64,000 nucleotides of DNA from Clostridium bovifaecis (GTDB lineage: Bacteria; Bacillota; Clostridia; Clostridiales; Clostridiaceae): NCBI GenBank assembly GCA_009738435.1, contig CP046522.1:589249-653248 (forward strand), written 5' to 3'. Positions 35,566 to 45,558 of this stretch are shown piece after piece. A program made the position numbers and the translations under genes. Under the pieces are notes generated by a model. That model was not told the origin of the DNA, did not search any database, and saw only the letters and a list, made by a program, of their open reading frames with translations. Each line of letters opens with the position of its first letter. The stretch's first letter is position 1.

Positions 35566-35640
35566 TGAAATAATAAAATGAGTGTTTATTCAAATTTCAA
35601 AACCCCATGAAAGAAAAGTGATAATAAAAATTCATTTTTA

Positions 35641-35669
35641 TTGAAATACGCCTGTATATCTGATATAAT
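35641..35669 (+). promoter_or_regulatory. Sigma-A promoter of the symporter gene
   Basis: TTGAAA (35641-35646), 17 bases, TATAAT (35664-35669), 56 bp before the start codon. Confidence 0.75.
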
Positions 35670-35725
35670 TAGTGTAAAAATGAATAATTTAATTAAAATA
35701 AAAATCTTTTCGTGGAGGGATACGA

Positions 35726-37015
35726 ATGAATAAAAACAAAAAAATGTCATTAGCTACTAAAATACTTTTAGCTTTAGCTATTGGTATAGCTTTTGGACTA
35801 ATAGCTAATGGATTTTTTTCTGCGACAATAAATGAAGGTTTAAACAAATGGGTACTATCACCTTTAGGCGACATATTTTTAAGAGCTATAAAAATGCTGG
35901 TTGTTCCTCTTGTACTATGTTCGTTAATAACAGGAGTTGCTAGTATCGGAGATATTAAAAAGCTTGGGAGAGTTGGCATTAGAACAATTATATATTATAC
36001 CCTAACAACAGCCTTCGCTATAACTTTAGCTTTGGGGGTAGCTAATATAATAAAGCCAGGAATGGGAACAGGTCTTACTTTGTCACAAGCTAAGAATACT
36101 GTTGAAGCAGCAAAGGCACCTTTTATCATGGATGTTTTTGTTAATATGGTACCTACAAATCCTATCGAAGCTATGGTGAAAGGCGATATGCTGCAAATAA
36201 TAGTTTTTGCTCTTATATTTGGAATATGTATAACTTTAATTGGAGAGAAAGTAAAGCCGCTTTTAGATATAATAATTCAAGTAAACGAAGTACTTTTAAA
36301 GATGATAGGAGTTATAATGCTTGTAGCTCCAATAGGAGTTTTTGCTTTAATTTCTAAAGTGATAATGCTTCAAGGGACTGCTGTATTACTACCACTTTTA
36401 AACTACTTATTAACGGTTGCTTTAGGACTAGTACTCCAAGGCGTAGTTGTATATGGATTAGCATTAAGATTTTTAGGAAGATTAAACCCTATTAAATTTT
36501 ATAAGAAGTTTTGGCCAGTTATGCTAGTTGCATTTAGTACTTCAAGCAGTAATGCAACAATCCCTGTAAATCTTGAAACATGCGAGGAAAAGCTAGGAGC
36601 GCCAAAGTCTATTTCAAGTTTTACAATACCTTTAGGAGCTACTATAAATATGGATGGAACGGCTGTAATGCAAGGAGTAGCTGCTATATTTATCGCTCAA
36701 TTAGTAGGAGTAGATCTTACTATGAATCAAATGCTGATGGTTATATTAACGGCTACATTGGCTTCTATAGGAACTGCAGGTGTGCCTGGAGCAGGAGTTG
36801 TAATGCTTTCTATGGTACTTCAACAGGTGGGGCTTCCTTTAGAAGGAGTTGCTTTAGTTCTTAGTGTAGATAGAATAGTAGATATGTTAAGAACTACTGT
36901 TAATATTACTGGAGATGCGGTAGCTACAATGATTATGTCTAATCTAGAAAAAGAACTCAATTTATCTGTCTACAATGGTAATAGCAAAGAATTAAATAAT
37001 GAAGTTGTAGCATAA
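35726..37015 (+). CDS. Dicarboxylate/amino acid:cation symporter (DAACS family)
   Basis: A 429-residue membrane transporter that couples uptake of glutamate, aspartate, serine or dicarboxylates to Na+ or H+. The GltP/GltPh fold is visible: multiple helices, FLRAIKMLVVPLVLCSLITGV, the serine-rich loop AFSTSSSNATIPV (hairpin 1), SFTIPLGATINMDGTAVMQG (the NMDG cation site in helix 7), and SIGTAGVPGAGVVML (hairpin 2). The conserved RTxxN pattern appears in RTTVNITGDAV. GGAGGG precedes ATG 35726. It is monocistronic. Specificity within the family is not determined. Confidence 0.93.
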   Translation: MNKNKKMSLATKILLALAIGIAFGLIANGFFSATINEGLNKWVLSPLGDIFLRAIKMLVVPLVLCSLITGVASIGDIKKLGRVGIRTIIYYTLTTAFAITLALGVANIIKPGMGTGLTLSQAKNTVEAAKAPFIMDVFVNMVPTNPIEAMVKGDMLQIIVFALIFGICITLIGEKVKPLLDIIIQVNEVLLKMIGVIMLVAPIGVFALISKVIMLQGTAVLLPLLNYLLTVALGLVLQGVVVYGLALRFLGRLNPIKFYKKFWPVMLVAFSTSSSNATIPVNLETCEEKLGAPKSISSFTIPLGATINMDGTAVMQGVAAIFIAQLVGVDLTMNQMLMVILTATLASIGTAGVPGAGVVMLSMVLQQVGLPLEGVALVLSVDRIVDMLRTTVNITGDAVATMIMSNLEKELNLSVYNGNSKELNNEVVA

Positions 37016-37168
37016 ACCTTTTGAATGTTATATTTAAGCCGTAGTTGGAAGGATTTCTAACTATGGCTTAAAAATTAGGTATTGCTTTTTGAACAAATTT
37101 AATTTATTATATTTAATATAAGGAAACATTACGAACTATATTTGAATAAAATTCAATAATATTCGCAT

Positions 37169-37237
37169 ACTCGTATATGCTTGGAAATATGGTCTAAGCG
37201 TCTCTACCAAACGGCCGAAAACTGTTTGACTACGGGT
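37169..37237 (+). ncRNA. Guanine-type purine riboswitch aptamer
   Basis: P1 pairs ACTCGTA (37169-37175) with TACGGGT (37231-37237). Between them are the P2 hairpin (GCTTGGAAATATGGTCTAAGC), the junction TCTCTACCAAA and the P3 hairpin (AACGGCCGAAAACTGTT). The last junction reads GACTACG, with C at the specificity position, which indicates guanine or hypoxanthine, not adenine. It lies upstream of xpt, a classical target. TACGG of P1 can also pair with CCGTA just before the terminator at 37393, a possible switch. Confidence 0.92.
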
Positions 37238-37392
37238 GTTTATATAACGAAATATTAGCTTTAATAAGTTCTATAGGTAATTATGTTCGTATTACTTATA
37301 AATAAATACTAAATTAGAGTAATTTATTTATATTTTAATAAGTACAAGCTTCTATAGATTTATTATAAAATAATTTAGCTATTATTCCGTAT

Positions 37393-37423
37393 AAACTCCC
37401 TAGTCTTATAGGGAGTTTTTTTT
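37393..37423 (+). terminator. Riboswitch-associated terminator before xpt
   Basis: AAACTCCCTA (37393-37402) and TAGGGAGTTT (37409-37418) with a run of eight T residues. It sits about 155 nt after the aptamer, an unusually long expression platform. Confidence 0.85.
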
Positions 37424-37481
37424 ATTCTGCAGCGAAAGTGGCGAAGCGATTTTTATGTACTTAATAATGTGGAGGGATAAT

Positions 37482-38054
37482 ATGGAATTATTAAAAAATA
37501 AAATTTTATCTAGCGGAAAAGTTTTGGGTGAAAAAGTATTGAAGGTAGATAGCTTTTTAAATCATCAGATAGACGTGGAGCTTTTTAATGAAATAGGAAA
37601 AGAATTTAGAAGACGATTTGAAAAAAAACATATAACAAAGATACTTACAATAGAAGCTTCAGGCATTGGAATAGCATGCATAACAGCTCAGTATTTTAAT
37701 GTTCCTGTAGTGTTTGCAAAGAAACATGAGGGAAGCAATATGGATAAAGAAACTTATGAATCAGAGGTATTTTCATTCACAAAAGACAAATCGTATAAAA
37801 TAAAAGTTTCAAAAAAATACATTGACTCAAAGGATAAGGTGTTAATAATTGATGATTTCTTAGCAAATGGAAATGCTGCAGCTGGGCTCATTGATATAGT
37901 TACTCAAGCTAATGCAGAAGTTTCTGGCGTGGGGATTGTAATTGAAAAAGGTTTCCAAGATGGAAGAAAAATTATTGAAGATAAAAAGATACAATTAGAG
38001 TCACTAGCTATTATAAAGTCCATGGATGAAGGTAAAATCATTTTTGAAAATTAA
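37482..38054 (+). CDS. xpt: Xanthine phosphoribosyltransferase
   Basis: Salvages xanthine to XMP using PRPP. The 190-residue protein shows the Xpt plan: [62 protein letters not shown], and the PRPP loop [21 protein letters not shown]. The frame is open to an ATG at 37455, but GGAGGG sits seven bases before ATG 37482. It is controlled by the guanine riboswitch and leads an operon with the nucleoside transporter genes. Confidence 0.95.
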   Translation: MELLKNKILSSGKVLGEKVLKVDSFLNHQIDVELFNEIGKEFRRRFEKKHITKILTIEASGIGIACITAQYFNVPVVFAKKHEGSNMDKETYESEVFSFTKDKSYKIKVSKKYIDSKDKVLIIDDFLANGNAAAGLIDIVTQANAEVSGVGIVIEKGFQDGRKIIEDKKIQLESLAIIKSMDEGKIIFEN

Positions 38055-38075
38055 TATAAATTAAGGGGGAAAATC

Positions 38076-39218
38076 ATGAAAAAGCTAACAGGATTATTAT
38101 TAATTTGTATCTTATCACTAGGTGCAATCTTAACAGGGTGCAGTTCTAATGGTGGAAAGGCTACACTATCTAATAGCAATCAACAAGAAAAGAATGAAGC
38201 AGAAACAAAATTAAGTGCTAAAGATGTAAAAGTAGGATTTTTATATGTTGGGCCAGTAGGAGATGAAGGTTATACTTATGCTCATGATCAAGGAAGATTA
38301 TATATGGAGAAGGAATTAGGACTTCAGTCATCTATAATCAAAGAGTCTGTAAAGGAAGATGATGCTGAGGTTCAAAATGTTATTGAAAGTATGATCGATC
38401 AAGGTGCTAACGTTATAGTGGGAACAAGCTTTGGATTTATGGATGGAATGGAAAAAGCATCAAAAGAACATCCAGATGTTAAGTTTATGCATTGTTCAGG
38501 ATACAAAACAGCTGAAAATATGTCAAATTATTTTGGAAGAATGTATCAAGCGAGGTATTTATCGGGTATAGTTGCTGGAATAAAGACAAAATCAAATACA
38601 ATTGGATATGTAGGCGCCTTTGAGATACCAGAGGTTGTAAGAGGAATAAATGCTTTCACATTAGGAGTTCGTTCTGTAAATCCTAAAGCTGTAGTTAAAG
38701 TGAAATGGACTAATACTTGGTATGACCCTGCTAAAGAAAAAGAAGCAGCTAAAGCTCTTTTAGATGAAGGTGCAGATGTAATTGCACAACATCAAGATAC
38801 AGCAGGCCCACAGCAGGCAGCTGAAGAAAAAGGAGCTTTCTCTATAGGATACAATACTAACATGGAGAGCAAGGCACCAAAAGCTTATATGACATCAGCA
38901 GTTTGGAACTGGGGACCTTATTATGTAGAACAGATAAAGGCTATAATGGACGGAACTTGGAAGAGTGAAAGCTACTGGAAGGGATTAGAAGCAGGAATAG
39001 TTGATTTAGCACCACTCACTAAAAATGCGCCTGCTGGGGCAGAAGAAAAAGTAAAACAAGCGAAAGAAGATATAATGTCAGGTAAAAATAAGATATTTGT
39101 AGGGCCTTTAAAGGATAACAAAGGTGCAGAAAAAGTGGCTAAGGATAAGGTTATGAGTGATGAAGAATTGCTAAAATTCGATTGGTTTGTAGAGGGTGTT
39201 CAGAATGCAGGGAAATAA
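38076..39218 (+). CDS. BMP-family nucleoside-binding lipoprotein (PnrA-like)
   Basis: Extracellular solute-binding component of a nucleoside ABC transporter. 380 residues; the signal MKKLTGLLLICILSLGAILTGC ends in the lipobox LTGC. Family motifs are VKVGFLYVGPVGDEGYTYAHDQGR, IVGTSFGFMDGMEKAS, HCSGYKTAENMSNYFGRMYQARYLSGIVAG and GADVIAQHQDTAGPQQAAEE. It lies 21 bp after xpt with GGGGG before ATG 38076. Its place under a guanine riboswitch suggests purine nucleosides such as guanosine or inosine. Confidence 0.92.
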   Translation: MKKLTGLLLICILSLGAILTGCSSNGGKATLSNSNQQEKNEAETKLSAKDVKVGFLYVGPVGDEGYTYAHDQGRLYMEKELGLQSSIIKESVKEDDAEVQNVIESMIDQGANVIVGTSFGFMDGMEKASKEHPDVKFMHCSGYKTAENMSNYFGRMYQARYLSGIVAGIKTKSNTIGYVGAFEIPEVVRGINAFTLGVRSVNPKAVVKVKWTNTWYDPAKEKEAAKALLDEGADVIAQHQDTAGPQQAAEEKGAFSIGYNTNMESKAPKAYMTSAVWNWGPYYVEQIKAIMDGTWKSESYWKGLEAGIVDLAPLTKNAPAGAEEKVKQAKEDIMSGKNKIFVGPLKDNKGAEKVAKDKVMSDEELLKFDWFVEGVQNAGK

Positions 39219-40731
39219 AATTCCGTATATACAAATGGTAAATATAACCAAGAGCTTTGGGAAAGTTATAGCTAACAATAATATAAACTTAGAAGTGCAT
39301 GGAGGAGAAGTTCATGCGCTTTTAGGGGAAAATGGTGCCGGGAAAAGTACACTTATGAATATGCTATCAGGAGTATATACTCCTGATAGTGGTTCTATTT
39401 TCCTACATGGCAAAGAAAAAAAGTTTACATCTCCTGGTGATGCAATAAAATCAGGTGTTGGTATGATATATCAACATTTCAAACTTATAGAAAATATGAC
39501 TGCTGTAGACAACGTAATAATTGGACAAAAAAACAAATTATTTTTAAATAAAAAGAGAAATATAAAAACAATAGAAGATATTGTAAACCGATTTGGGCTA
39601 GAAGTAAATTTAAACAAGAACGTATATGAAATGTCTGTTGGAGAGAAGCAAAATCTTGAAATATTAAAGGTGTTATATAGAGGAGCGAATATACTCATTC
39701 TAGATGAACCTACTGCTGTATTCACGCCTCAAGAAAGTGAAAAGTTATTTAAAATAGTGAAAAATATGAAGAATCAAGGGTGTGCTGTAATATTTATCAC
39801 CCATAAGATGGATGAAGTTATGGCTATGGCGGACAGAATAACTGTTTTACGAAAAGGTGAAACTATAGCAACATTAAATAAATTAGAAACTAATCCTAAA
39901 GAACTTACTGACCTTATGGTAGGACGTTCTGTAGATTTATCAATAAAAAGATTACCTTTTAATAAAGGAAATAAAATTTTAGAAGTGAATAATTTAAAAG
40001 TTGTGAACGAAGAAAAGATAGAAGTAATTAGAAATGTTAGCTTTAATGTTCATGAGGGTGAAATATTAGGGATAGCTGGGATAGCTGGAAGTGGTCAAAA
40101 AGAGCTTTGTGAAGCTATAGCTGGAATTCAAAAAACTGATGATGGAGAAATCATATTCGAAGAAGAGAACATTGTTGGAAAGAGTGCAAGAGAAATTATA
40201 ACAAAAGGTATAAGTATGAGTTTTATTCCAGAAGACAGACTAGGAATGGGGCTTGTAGCATCTATGGATATGGTAGATAATCTTTTATTGAAAAGCTATC
40301 AGTTAAAAAGAGGGGTATTTATTAATAGAAAACCAATGGAAAAAAAGGCTAAAGAAATGATTGAAAAGCTTGAAATAAAAACGCCTAGTATACATTATCC
40401 TATAAGATATTTGTCAGGCGGCAATATCCAAAAGATATTATTAGGAAGAGAATTGAGTTTGTATCCTAAGCTGCTTATTATGGCTTATCCAGTTCGAGGA
40501 CTAGATGTAAATACATGTTATACCATATACGATTTAATTAATGAAGAAAAGGGAAAAGGAAATTCTGTGATTTATATAGGGGAAGATTTAGATGTTTTAA
40601 TGGAATTATGCGATAGAATTATGGTCTTATATAATGGTGAAGTGACTGGAATATTAGATGCAAAAAATACTACAAAAGAAGAAATTGGAATGTTGATGGT
40701 AGGAAATAGAAAAGGGGAGGAGGCTTCTTAA
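39205..40731 (+). CDS. Nucleoside ABC transporter ATPase (BmpB/YufO type, two nucleotide-binding domains)
   Basis: A 508-residue tandem ATPase. Domain 1 has Walker A LLGENGAGKSTLMNML, the signature MSVGEKQNLEI and Walker B ILILDEPTAVFTPQE. Domain 2 has a degenerate Walker A IAGIAGSGQKELCEAIAG, the signature YLSGGNIQKILLGREL, and LLIMAYPVRGLDVN in place of a canonical Walker B, as usual for this subfamily. ATG 39205 overlaps the end of the binding-protein gene by 14 bp and follows AGAGGG at eight bases; GTG 39196 is less likely. It ends in TAATG with the next gene. Confidence 0.92.
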   Translation: MQGNKIPYIQMVNITKSFGKVIANNNINLEVHGGEVHALLGENGAGKSTLMNMLSGVYTPDSGSIFLHGKEKKFTSPGDAIKSGVGMIYQHFKLIENMTAVDNVIIGQKNKLFLNKKRNIKTIEDIVNRFGLEVNLNKNVYEMSVGEKQNLEILKVLYRGANILILDEPTAVFTPQESEKLFKIVKNMKNQGCAVIFITHKMDEVMAMADRITVLRKGETIATLNKLETNPKELTDLMVGRSVDLSIKRLPFNKGNKILEVNNLKVVNEEKIEVIRNVSFNVHEGEILGIAGIAGSGQKELCEAIAGIQKTDDGEIIFEEENIVGKSAREIITKGISMSFIPEDRLGMGLVASMDMVDNLLLKSYQLKRGVFINRKPMEKKAKEMIEKLEIKTPSIHYPIRYLSGGNIQKILLGRELSLYPKLLIMAYPVRGLDVNTCYTIYDLINEEKGKGNSVIYIGEDLDVLMELCDRIMVLYNGEVTGILDAKNTTKEEIGMLMVGNRKGEEAS

Positions 40732-41828
40732 TGCTAACAATCATAAAAAAAGATGAGATGAGTAAAAGCGACGGATTCAAAATGAGAATAATAGCTATAT
40801 TACTTTCTCTTATAGTAGTTGGAGTTTTCATATTCAGCTTAGGGCTAAATCCTTTTAAAGTTTATGCATCTATGATTGAGGGGGCATTTGGTTCAGAGTA
40901 TAAAGTAAAGCAAACTATAATAAAGGCAATTCCTCTTTTGATATCTTCGTTAGGTATATCTATAGCATTCAAAATGCAATTTTGGAATATAGGTGGAGAA
41001 GGCCAGATAATTATGGGGGCTTTTGCATCAGCTTTTATTGCTTTAAATTTTTCAACCATTCCCAAACCTGTATTACTTTTAATGATGGCTATAGCAGGTG
41101 TACTTGGCGGAGGGCTTTGGGCGTTTATACCAGCATTTTTTAAATCTAAGTGGGGAACTAATGAAACCATCGTAACTTTAATGATGAATTATATAGCACT
41201 AAATTGGGTTACTTATCTTCAATATGACATATGGAAAGATCCGAAGGCAATGGGATTTCCTAAAATTCCGAACTTCTCCAGCAATGCTGTACTTCCTAAG
41301 CTTTTTGGAGTCCACATTGGATGGGTAATAGCCATAGTACTTGCCATATCAGTATATGTATTTATGAACTATACAAAAAAAGGTTATGAAATTACTGTTC
41401 TTGGAGAGAGTGATAAAACTGCTAAATATGCAGGAATAGATATAAAAACAACTATAATTACTGCGGTATTTTTAAGTGGAGGACTATGCGGACTTGCAGG
41501 TATGATTCAAGCCTCGGCAGTAAGTAATACTTTATCTGTAGAAGTTGCGGGTGGAGCAGGATTCACAGCTATAATTATAAGCTGGCTTTCAGCATTAAGT
41601 GCGCCTGTAATAATGGTAACATCTATACTTTTTGCAGCACTGCTACAAGGCGGAGCATATATACAGACAGCCTTTGGGATACCATCAGCAGCAGCATCTG
41701 TACTTCAAGGCACTATATTATTCTTCATACTAGGAAGTGAATTTTTTATTAAGTACAAGGTTGTTATAAGTAAAAGGGCTGAGGATAGTAGGAAGGTTTT
41801 AAAGGAGGCTGGGCAATGGATTCAATAA
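40731..41828 (+). CDS. Nucleoside ABC transporter permease 1
   Basis: A 365-residue BPD_transp_2-type inner-membrane permease with about nine or ten hydrophobic helices. The region FKMQFWNIGGEGQIIMGAFAS is characteristic, as is the ATPase-contact helix GYEITVLGESDKTAKYAGIDIKTTI. It starts by the TAATG overlap with the ATPase gene, with GGGGAGG just upstream, and overlaps the second permease by 13 bp. It forms a heterodimeric channel with the next gene product. Confidence 0.92.
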   Translation: MLTIIKKDEMSKSDGFKMRIIAILLSLIVVGVFIFSLGLNPFKVYASMIEGAFGSEYKVKQTIIKAIPLLISSLGISIAFKMQFWNIGGEGQIIMGAFASAFIALNFSTIPKPVLLLMMAIAGVLGGGLWAFIPAFFKSKWGTNETIVTLMMNYIALNWVTYLQYDIWKDPKAMGFPKIPNFSSNAVLPKLFGVHIGWVIAIVLAISVYVFMNYTKKGYEITVLGESDKTAKYAGIDIKTTIITAVFLSGGLCGLAGMIQASAVSNTLSVEVAGGAGFTAIIISWLSALSAPVIMVTSILFAALLQGGAYIQTAFGIPSAAASVLQGTILFFILGSEFFIKYKVVISKRAEDSRKVLKEAGQWIQ

Positions 41829-42727
41829 TTATATTTTTAAGTGCTGCAGTAGTTGCAGGAACTCCACTGCTTTTTGCAACTCTAGGTGAAATTCTCACAG
41901 AAAAGGTAGGTAACCTAAATCTAGGTGTTGAAGGTATGATGCTTATGGGAGCTGTTGTTGGATTTGCAGTAGGTCTAAAGACAAGCAGTCCTATTTTTGC
42001 GATATTCTCAGCAGCTATAGCAGGAGCCTGCGGGGCTTTGATATATGCGTTTCTAACAGTAAGTCTAAGAGCAAATCAAGTTGTATCGGGACTTACGCTT
42101 ACTATATTCGGAACGGGGTTTTCAAGCTTACTTGGAAAAGCTACAAATTTAATAGGGCAAAAAACTCCAGAAAATGTGAAAGGTTTTTTTGAAGTTGTTC
42201 CGATACCAGTGCTTAGCAAGATACCTTTTGCTGGAACCGTGTTTTTTAAGCATGATCCATTTGTATACTTAGGGTATGTTTTAGCTATAGGGCTAGGAGT
42301 ATACTTGTATAACACTAATAAAGGGTTAAATATAAGAGCTGTTGGTGAAAATCCTGCTTGTGCAGATGCTGCTAGTATAAATATAAATTTGTATAAGTAT
42401 GTAAATATACTTATAGGTGGTGGACTATGCGGCCTTGGAGGAGCCTATTTATCTTTAGTGTATATTCCGGCATGGCAGGAAAATGTAACAGCAGGAAGAG
42501 GATGGATTGCAGTTGCACTTGTAATTTTTGCGGCATGGAATCCGTATAAAGCTATTCTGGGGTCGTACTTATTCGGAGGATTAGGTATAGTAGCCTTCAG
42601 ATTTGAAGTTTTAACGGCATATGTATCTCAATATCTTATTGATATGCTTCCTTATCTTGTAACTATATTCGTATTAGTTGTAGTATCTATGAAAAAGAAT
42701 AAAAAAATTCAGCGCCCATGGGATTAG
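41816..42727 (+). CDS. Nucleoside ABC transporter permease 2
   Basis: A 303-residue BPD_transp_2-type permease with about eight helices. Characteristic parts are TPLLFATLGEILTEKVGNLNLGVEGMMLMGAV, the loop GLNIRAVGENPACADAASINI, and WIAVALVIFAAWNPYKAILGSYLFGG. It overlaps the upstream permease by 13 bp, indicating translational coupling. Last gene of the riboswitch-controlled operon, followed by a strong terminator. Confidence 0.92.
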   Translation: MDSIIIFLSAAVVAGTPLLFATLGEILTEKVGNLNLGVEGMMLMGAVVGFAVGLKTSSPIFAIFSAAIAGACGALIYAFLTVSLRANQVVSGLTLTIFGTGFSSLLGKATNLIGQKTPENVKGFFEVVPIPVLSKIPFAGTVFFKHDPFVYLGYVLAIGLGVYLYNTNKGLNIRAVGENPACADAASININLYKYVNILIGGGLCGLGGAYLSLVYIPAWQENVTAGRGWIAVALVIFAAWNPYKAILGSYLFGGLGIVAFRFEVLTAYVSQYLIDMLPYLVTIFVLVVVSMKKNKKIQRPWD

Positions 42728-42771
42728 GAAATGCTTATTTCAGAGAAGAAAGATAATATGAAATGATATGT

Positions 42772-42812
42772 AAAAATAATAGCAAGTTGGTATAAAACTT
42801 GCTATTATTTTT
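42772..42812 (+). terminator. Terminator of the purine salvage operon
   Basis: A perfect 17-bp stem (42772-42788 with 42796-42812, core AATAGCAAGTT/AACTTGCTATT) ending in T residues. Confidence 0.92.
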
Positions 42813-42867
42813 GATAGAGTTTATTTGCAAAATAACTCTAAAAAATTACATAAGGTGGGTGTTTTAA

Positions 42868-43290
42868 ATGGTAGGAAAGACTATTGATCAAATCCAAATC
42901 GGAGACAAGGCATCATTTACTAAAACTATGTCAGAAACTGACGTATATTTATTTGGGGGAATCTCAGGAGACTTAAACCCTGCACATTTTGACCAAGTTG
43001 CCTCTGAAAAAACTATGTTTAAAGGTAGAATATGCCATGGTATGTTGGTTTCTAGCTTGATTTCAACAGTACTTGGCATGTACCTTCCAGGACCAGGAAC
43101 AATATACATGAGTCAAGAGTTAAGATTCGTTGCTCCAGTAAGAATGGGAGATACAGTTACTGCAGAAGCAGAAGTTATTGAAAGAAATGCAGAAAAGAAT
43201 AGACTAGTTCTTAAGACAACTGTAACTAATCAAGATGGTAAAGTTGTTATAGAAGGTCAAGCAAAGGTTATGCCTCCTAAAGCAGTTTAA
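42868..43290 (+). CDS. MaoC-family (R)-specific enoyl-CoA hydratase
   Basis: A 140-residue hot-dog-fold hydratase. The active-site Asp-His lie in GGISGDLNPAHFDQVAS, and RICHGMLVSSLISTVLGMYLPGPGTIYMSQELRF is the hydratase-2 body (PhaJ-like). It would interconvert crotonyl-CoA-type enoyl-CoA and (R)-3-hydroxyacyl-CoA. GGTGGG precedes ATG 42868. It is monocistronic between two terminators but next to the sigma-54 regulated CoA-transferase module, so a shared role in hydroxy-acid metabolism is plausible but inferred. Confidence 0.9.
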   Translation: MVGKTIDQIQIGDKASFTKTMSETDVYLFGGISGDLNPAHFDQVASEKTMFKGRICHGMLVSSLISTVLGMYLPGPGTIYMSQELRFVAPVRMGDTVTAEAEVIERNAEKNRLVLKTTVTNQDGKVVIEGQAKVMPPKAV

Positions 43291-43383
43291 TAAAGTTACG
43301 AAGTAATTTTATTATTAGTGAAAAAAGAATAATATCAAACAGACACTTTTGTTCTGGAATAAATTGTTTCATGATTTATTTCT

Positions 43384-43424
43384 AAAAGGAGTAATTACGA
43401 TTAAGCGTAATTACTCCTTTTTTG
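43384..43424 (+). terminator. Intrinsic terminator
   Basis: A perfect 16-bp stem (43384-43399 with 43406-43421, core GGAGTAATTACG) with the loop ATTAAG and a T-tail. Confidence 0.92.
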
Positions 43425-43576
43425 AAGCATTAATATAGTGAATTAATAATCGATATCTGTTAAAATATGAATATAAGAAGTGAAATCCGATTTGGCTGGA
43501 GTTTTTGTTTTGCATAAAGTTTAATGGCATTTAGTCAGGCAATGAAACTCAGATTGAATTAAAGGGGTTAATAAAT

Positions 43577-45295
43577 GTGAAAAAATGTTGTATTGATAAT
43601 GCTGGAAAAGAAATAGAAGTGATAAATGATAATATAAATGTCGGAATTATTATTATAGATTTTGATGGAAATATTACAAAAATCAATAATTCAGCTAAAA
43701 AAATTCTTAATTTAAAAAGCGGAAAGTACTTAGACAAACCTGTTTCGCAAGTATTTCCTGAATTAGACATTGATAGGGTTATATACTCAGGTGTGAAAGA
43801 AAAAAACGTAAGGATACAGCATAATGACAGGGAACTGATAGTTGATAAATTGCCTATATTAATTGAAAAAGAAAGCAGGGGTGCTGCAGCACTTATTTAT
43901 GATAATACGGCTTATAGAAGTGTTGTAGAAGAATTAAGCAAGGAAAAAAATGTGAGAGGTGTATTAAACACTATATTAGAAATTGTTTATGACGGGATTA
44001 CAGTTGTAGATCATAATGGTATTACCACAATGCTGAGTAAAGCTTATGCAGAATTCTTAGATGTAGACAGAGAAGCTGTAATAGGAAAACACGTTACAGA
44101 GGTCATAGAAAATACAAGAATGCATATTGTAGCAAAGACAGGAATAGCGGAAATAGCTCAACTTCAGAAGATTAATGGCAGGTATATGATAGCTACAAGA
44201 ATTCCTATAATAAAAGAGGGGAAAGTTCAAGGGGCTGTAGGTAAGGTTTTGTTTAGAAATATTAAAGATTTCAATTCTTTATATAACAAGATAAGAAAAA
44301 TAGAAAAGGATGCTGAAAGATATAATGGAGACATAAAGGAAAGTAATAGTGCTACTTATTCTTTTAGCAATATAATTGGGAATAGCGCAAAACTAGAAGA
44401 AGCAAAAAATATTGCAAAAAAAGCAGCACTGACCAACTCTAATGTTCTCTTAAAAGGGGAGAGTGGGACTGGAAAAGAACTCTTTGCTCATGCAATACAC
44501 AATGCTAGTGATCGTGCTTATGGGAATTTTGTTAAGGTAAATTGCGCAGCTATTCCAATGGATTTACTAGAGTCTGAGCTTTTTGGATATGAAAAGGGAT
44601 CTTTTACTGGAGCTAACAAAGAAGGGAAAATAGGTAAATTCGAACTATCAGATGGGGGGACTATTTTCTTAGATGAAATAGGGGATATGCCATTGCATAT
44701 GCAAGCAAAGCTTTTAAGGGTTCTTCAAGAAAAGGAAGTTGAAAGAATTGGTTCTGTAGTTACAAAGTGTATAGATATTAGAGTAGTAGCAGCGACCAAT
44801 AGAAACTTAGAGGAGATGATCAAATCTGGAGAGTTTAGAGAAGATTTGTATTATAGACTTAATGTAGTTACTATAAATATACCTCCTCTTAGAGAAAGAC
44901 CAGAAGATATAGTCACTCTTACGTCTTTTTTAATAGATAAAATATGTAATAAGCTAGATAAAAAGGTCAGCGGAATTAGCAGTAAGGCCATGAAATATAT
45001 GAAAAAGTACAAATGGGAAGGAAATGTACGACAGCTTGAAAATGTAATAGAGAGAGCGATAAATATAGTAGAGCACGGAGAGGAAATTGGACTAGAGCAC
45101 TTACCACAAGATATGACAGGAAATATAGTTGAAAGTCCTATAGAAAAGCTAGAAGATACCTTAAATAAGGCTGAAAAAGAAGCTATATTAGATGCTTTGA
45201 GTGTGTTTAATGGCAATAAAACTCAAGTAGCTAAGGCTTTGAATATAAGCAGAACCACTTTGTATGAGAAGATGACTAAACACAATATAGGATAA
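43577..45295 (+). CDS. Sigma-54-dependent transcriptional activator with PAS sensor domains
   Basis: A 572-residue enhancer-binding protein. The N-terminus holds two PAS-like domains (about 12-110, [24 protein letters not shown]; about 125-240, [25 protein letters not shown]). The central AAA+ domain has Walker A GESGTGKE (about 294), the sigma-54 loop GSFTGA (about 341), and Walker [13 protein letters not shown] Fis-type helix-turn-helix ends the protein ([21 protein letters not shown]). There is no response-regulator receiver domain, so a small-molecule signal is likely. The start is GTG 43577, nine bases after AAAGGGG. It probably activates the promoter at 45559. Confidence 0.94.
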   Translation: MKKCCIDNAGKEIEVINDNINVGIIIIDFDGNITKINNSAKKILNLKSGKYLDKPVSQVFPELDIDRVIYSGVKEKNVRIQHNDRELIVDKLPILIEKESRGAAALIYDNTAYRSVVEELSKEKNVRGVLNTILEIVYDGITVVDHNGITTMLSKAYAEFLDVDREAVIGKHVTEVIENTRMHIVAKTGIAEIAQLQKINGRYMIATRIPIIKEGKVQGAVGKVLFRNIKDFNSLYNKIRKIEKDAERYNGDIKESNSATYSFSNIIGNSAKLEEAKNIAKKAALTNSNVLLKGESGTGKELFAHAIHNASDRAYGNFVKVNCAAIPMDLLESELFGYEKGSFTGANKEGKIGKFELSDGGTIFLDEIGDMPLHMQAKLLRVLQEKEVERIGSVVTKCIDIRVVAATNRNLEEMIKSGEFREDLYYRLNVVTINIPPLRERPEDIVTLTSFLIDKICNKLDKKVSGISSKAMKYMKKYKWEGNVRQLENVIERAINIVEHGEEIGLEHLPQDMTGNIVESPIEKLEDTLNKAEKEAILDALSVFNGNKTQVAKALNISRTTLYEKMTKHNIG

Positions 45296-45416
45296 TGTAT
45301 GAGCTTGAGAAGAAGTATTAAGTTATATAAGCGTAAGAAGTTTATAACATAAAAAATAAACAATAAGATTAAAGTGTAAATAAAATCTTACAAAAAAGAT
45401 ATACAAAAAAGTGTAG

Positions 45417-45434
45417 TGTACGAAAAACATTACA
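45417..45434 (+). promoter_or_regulatory. Candidate upstream activator site 1
   Basis: TGTACGAAAAACATTACA fits TGT-N12-ACA and nearly repeats site 2 at 45459. It is embedded in a longer imperfect palindrome (about 45401-45445, arms AAAAGTGTA/TACACTTTT) that could also act as a terminator of the regulator gene. Confidence 0.5.
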
Positions 45435-45458
45435 CTTTTTGTATAAATATTGAACAAA

Positions 45459-45476
45459 TGTACGAAAACATTTACA
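45459..45476 (+). promoter_or_regulatory. Candidate upstream activator site 2
   Basis: TGTACGAAAACATTTACA, again TGT-N12-ACA, lies 42 bp (four helical turns) from site 1 and about 85-100 bp before the sigma-54 promoter, a normal enhancer distance. Confidence 0.5.
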
Positions 45477-45558
45477 AAAATGACCCTTGCATTAAATTAT
45501 ACTATAAAAATGTTAGGTGAAATTGGTGTTTTAGGTTAAAAGCAAGGATAGAATATTT

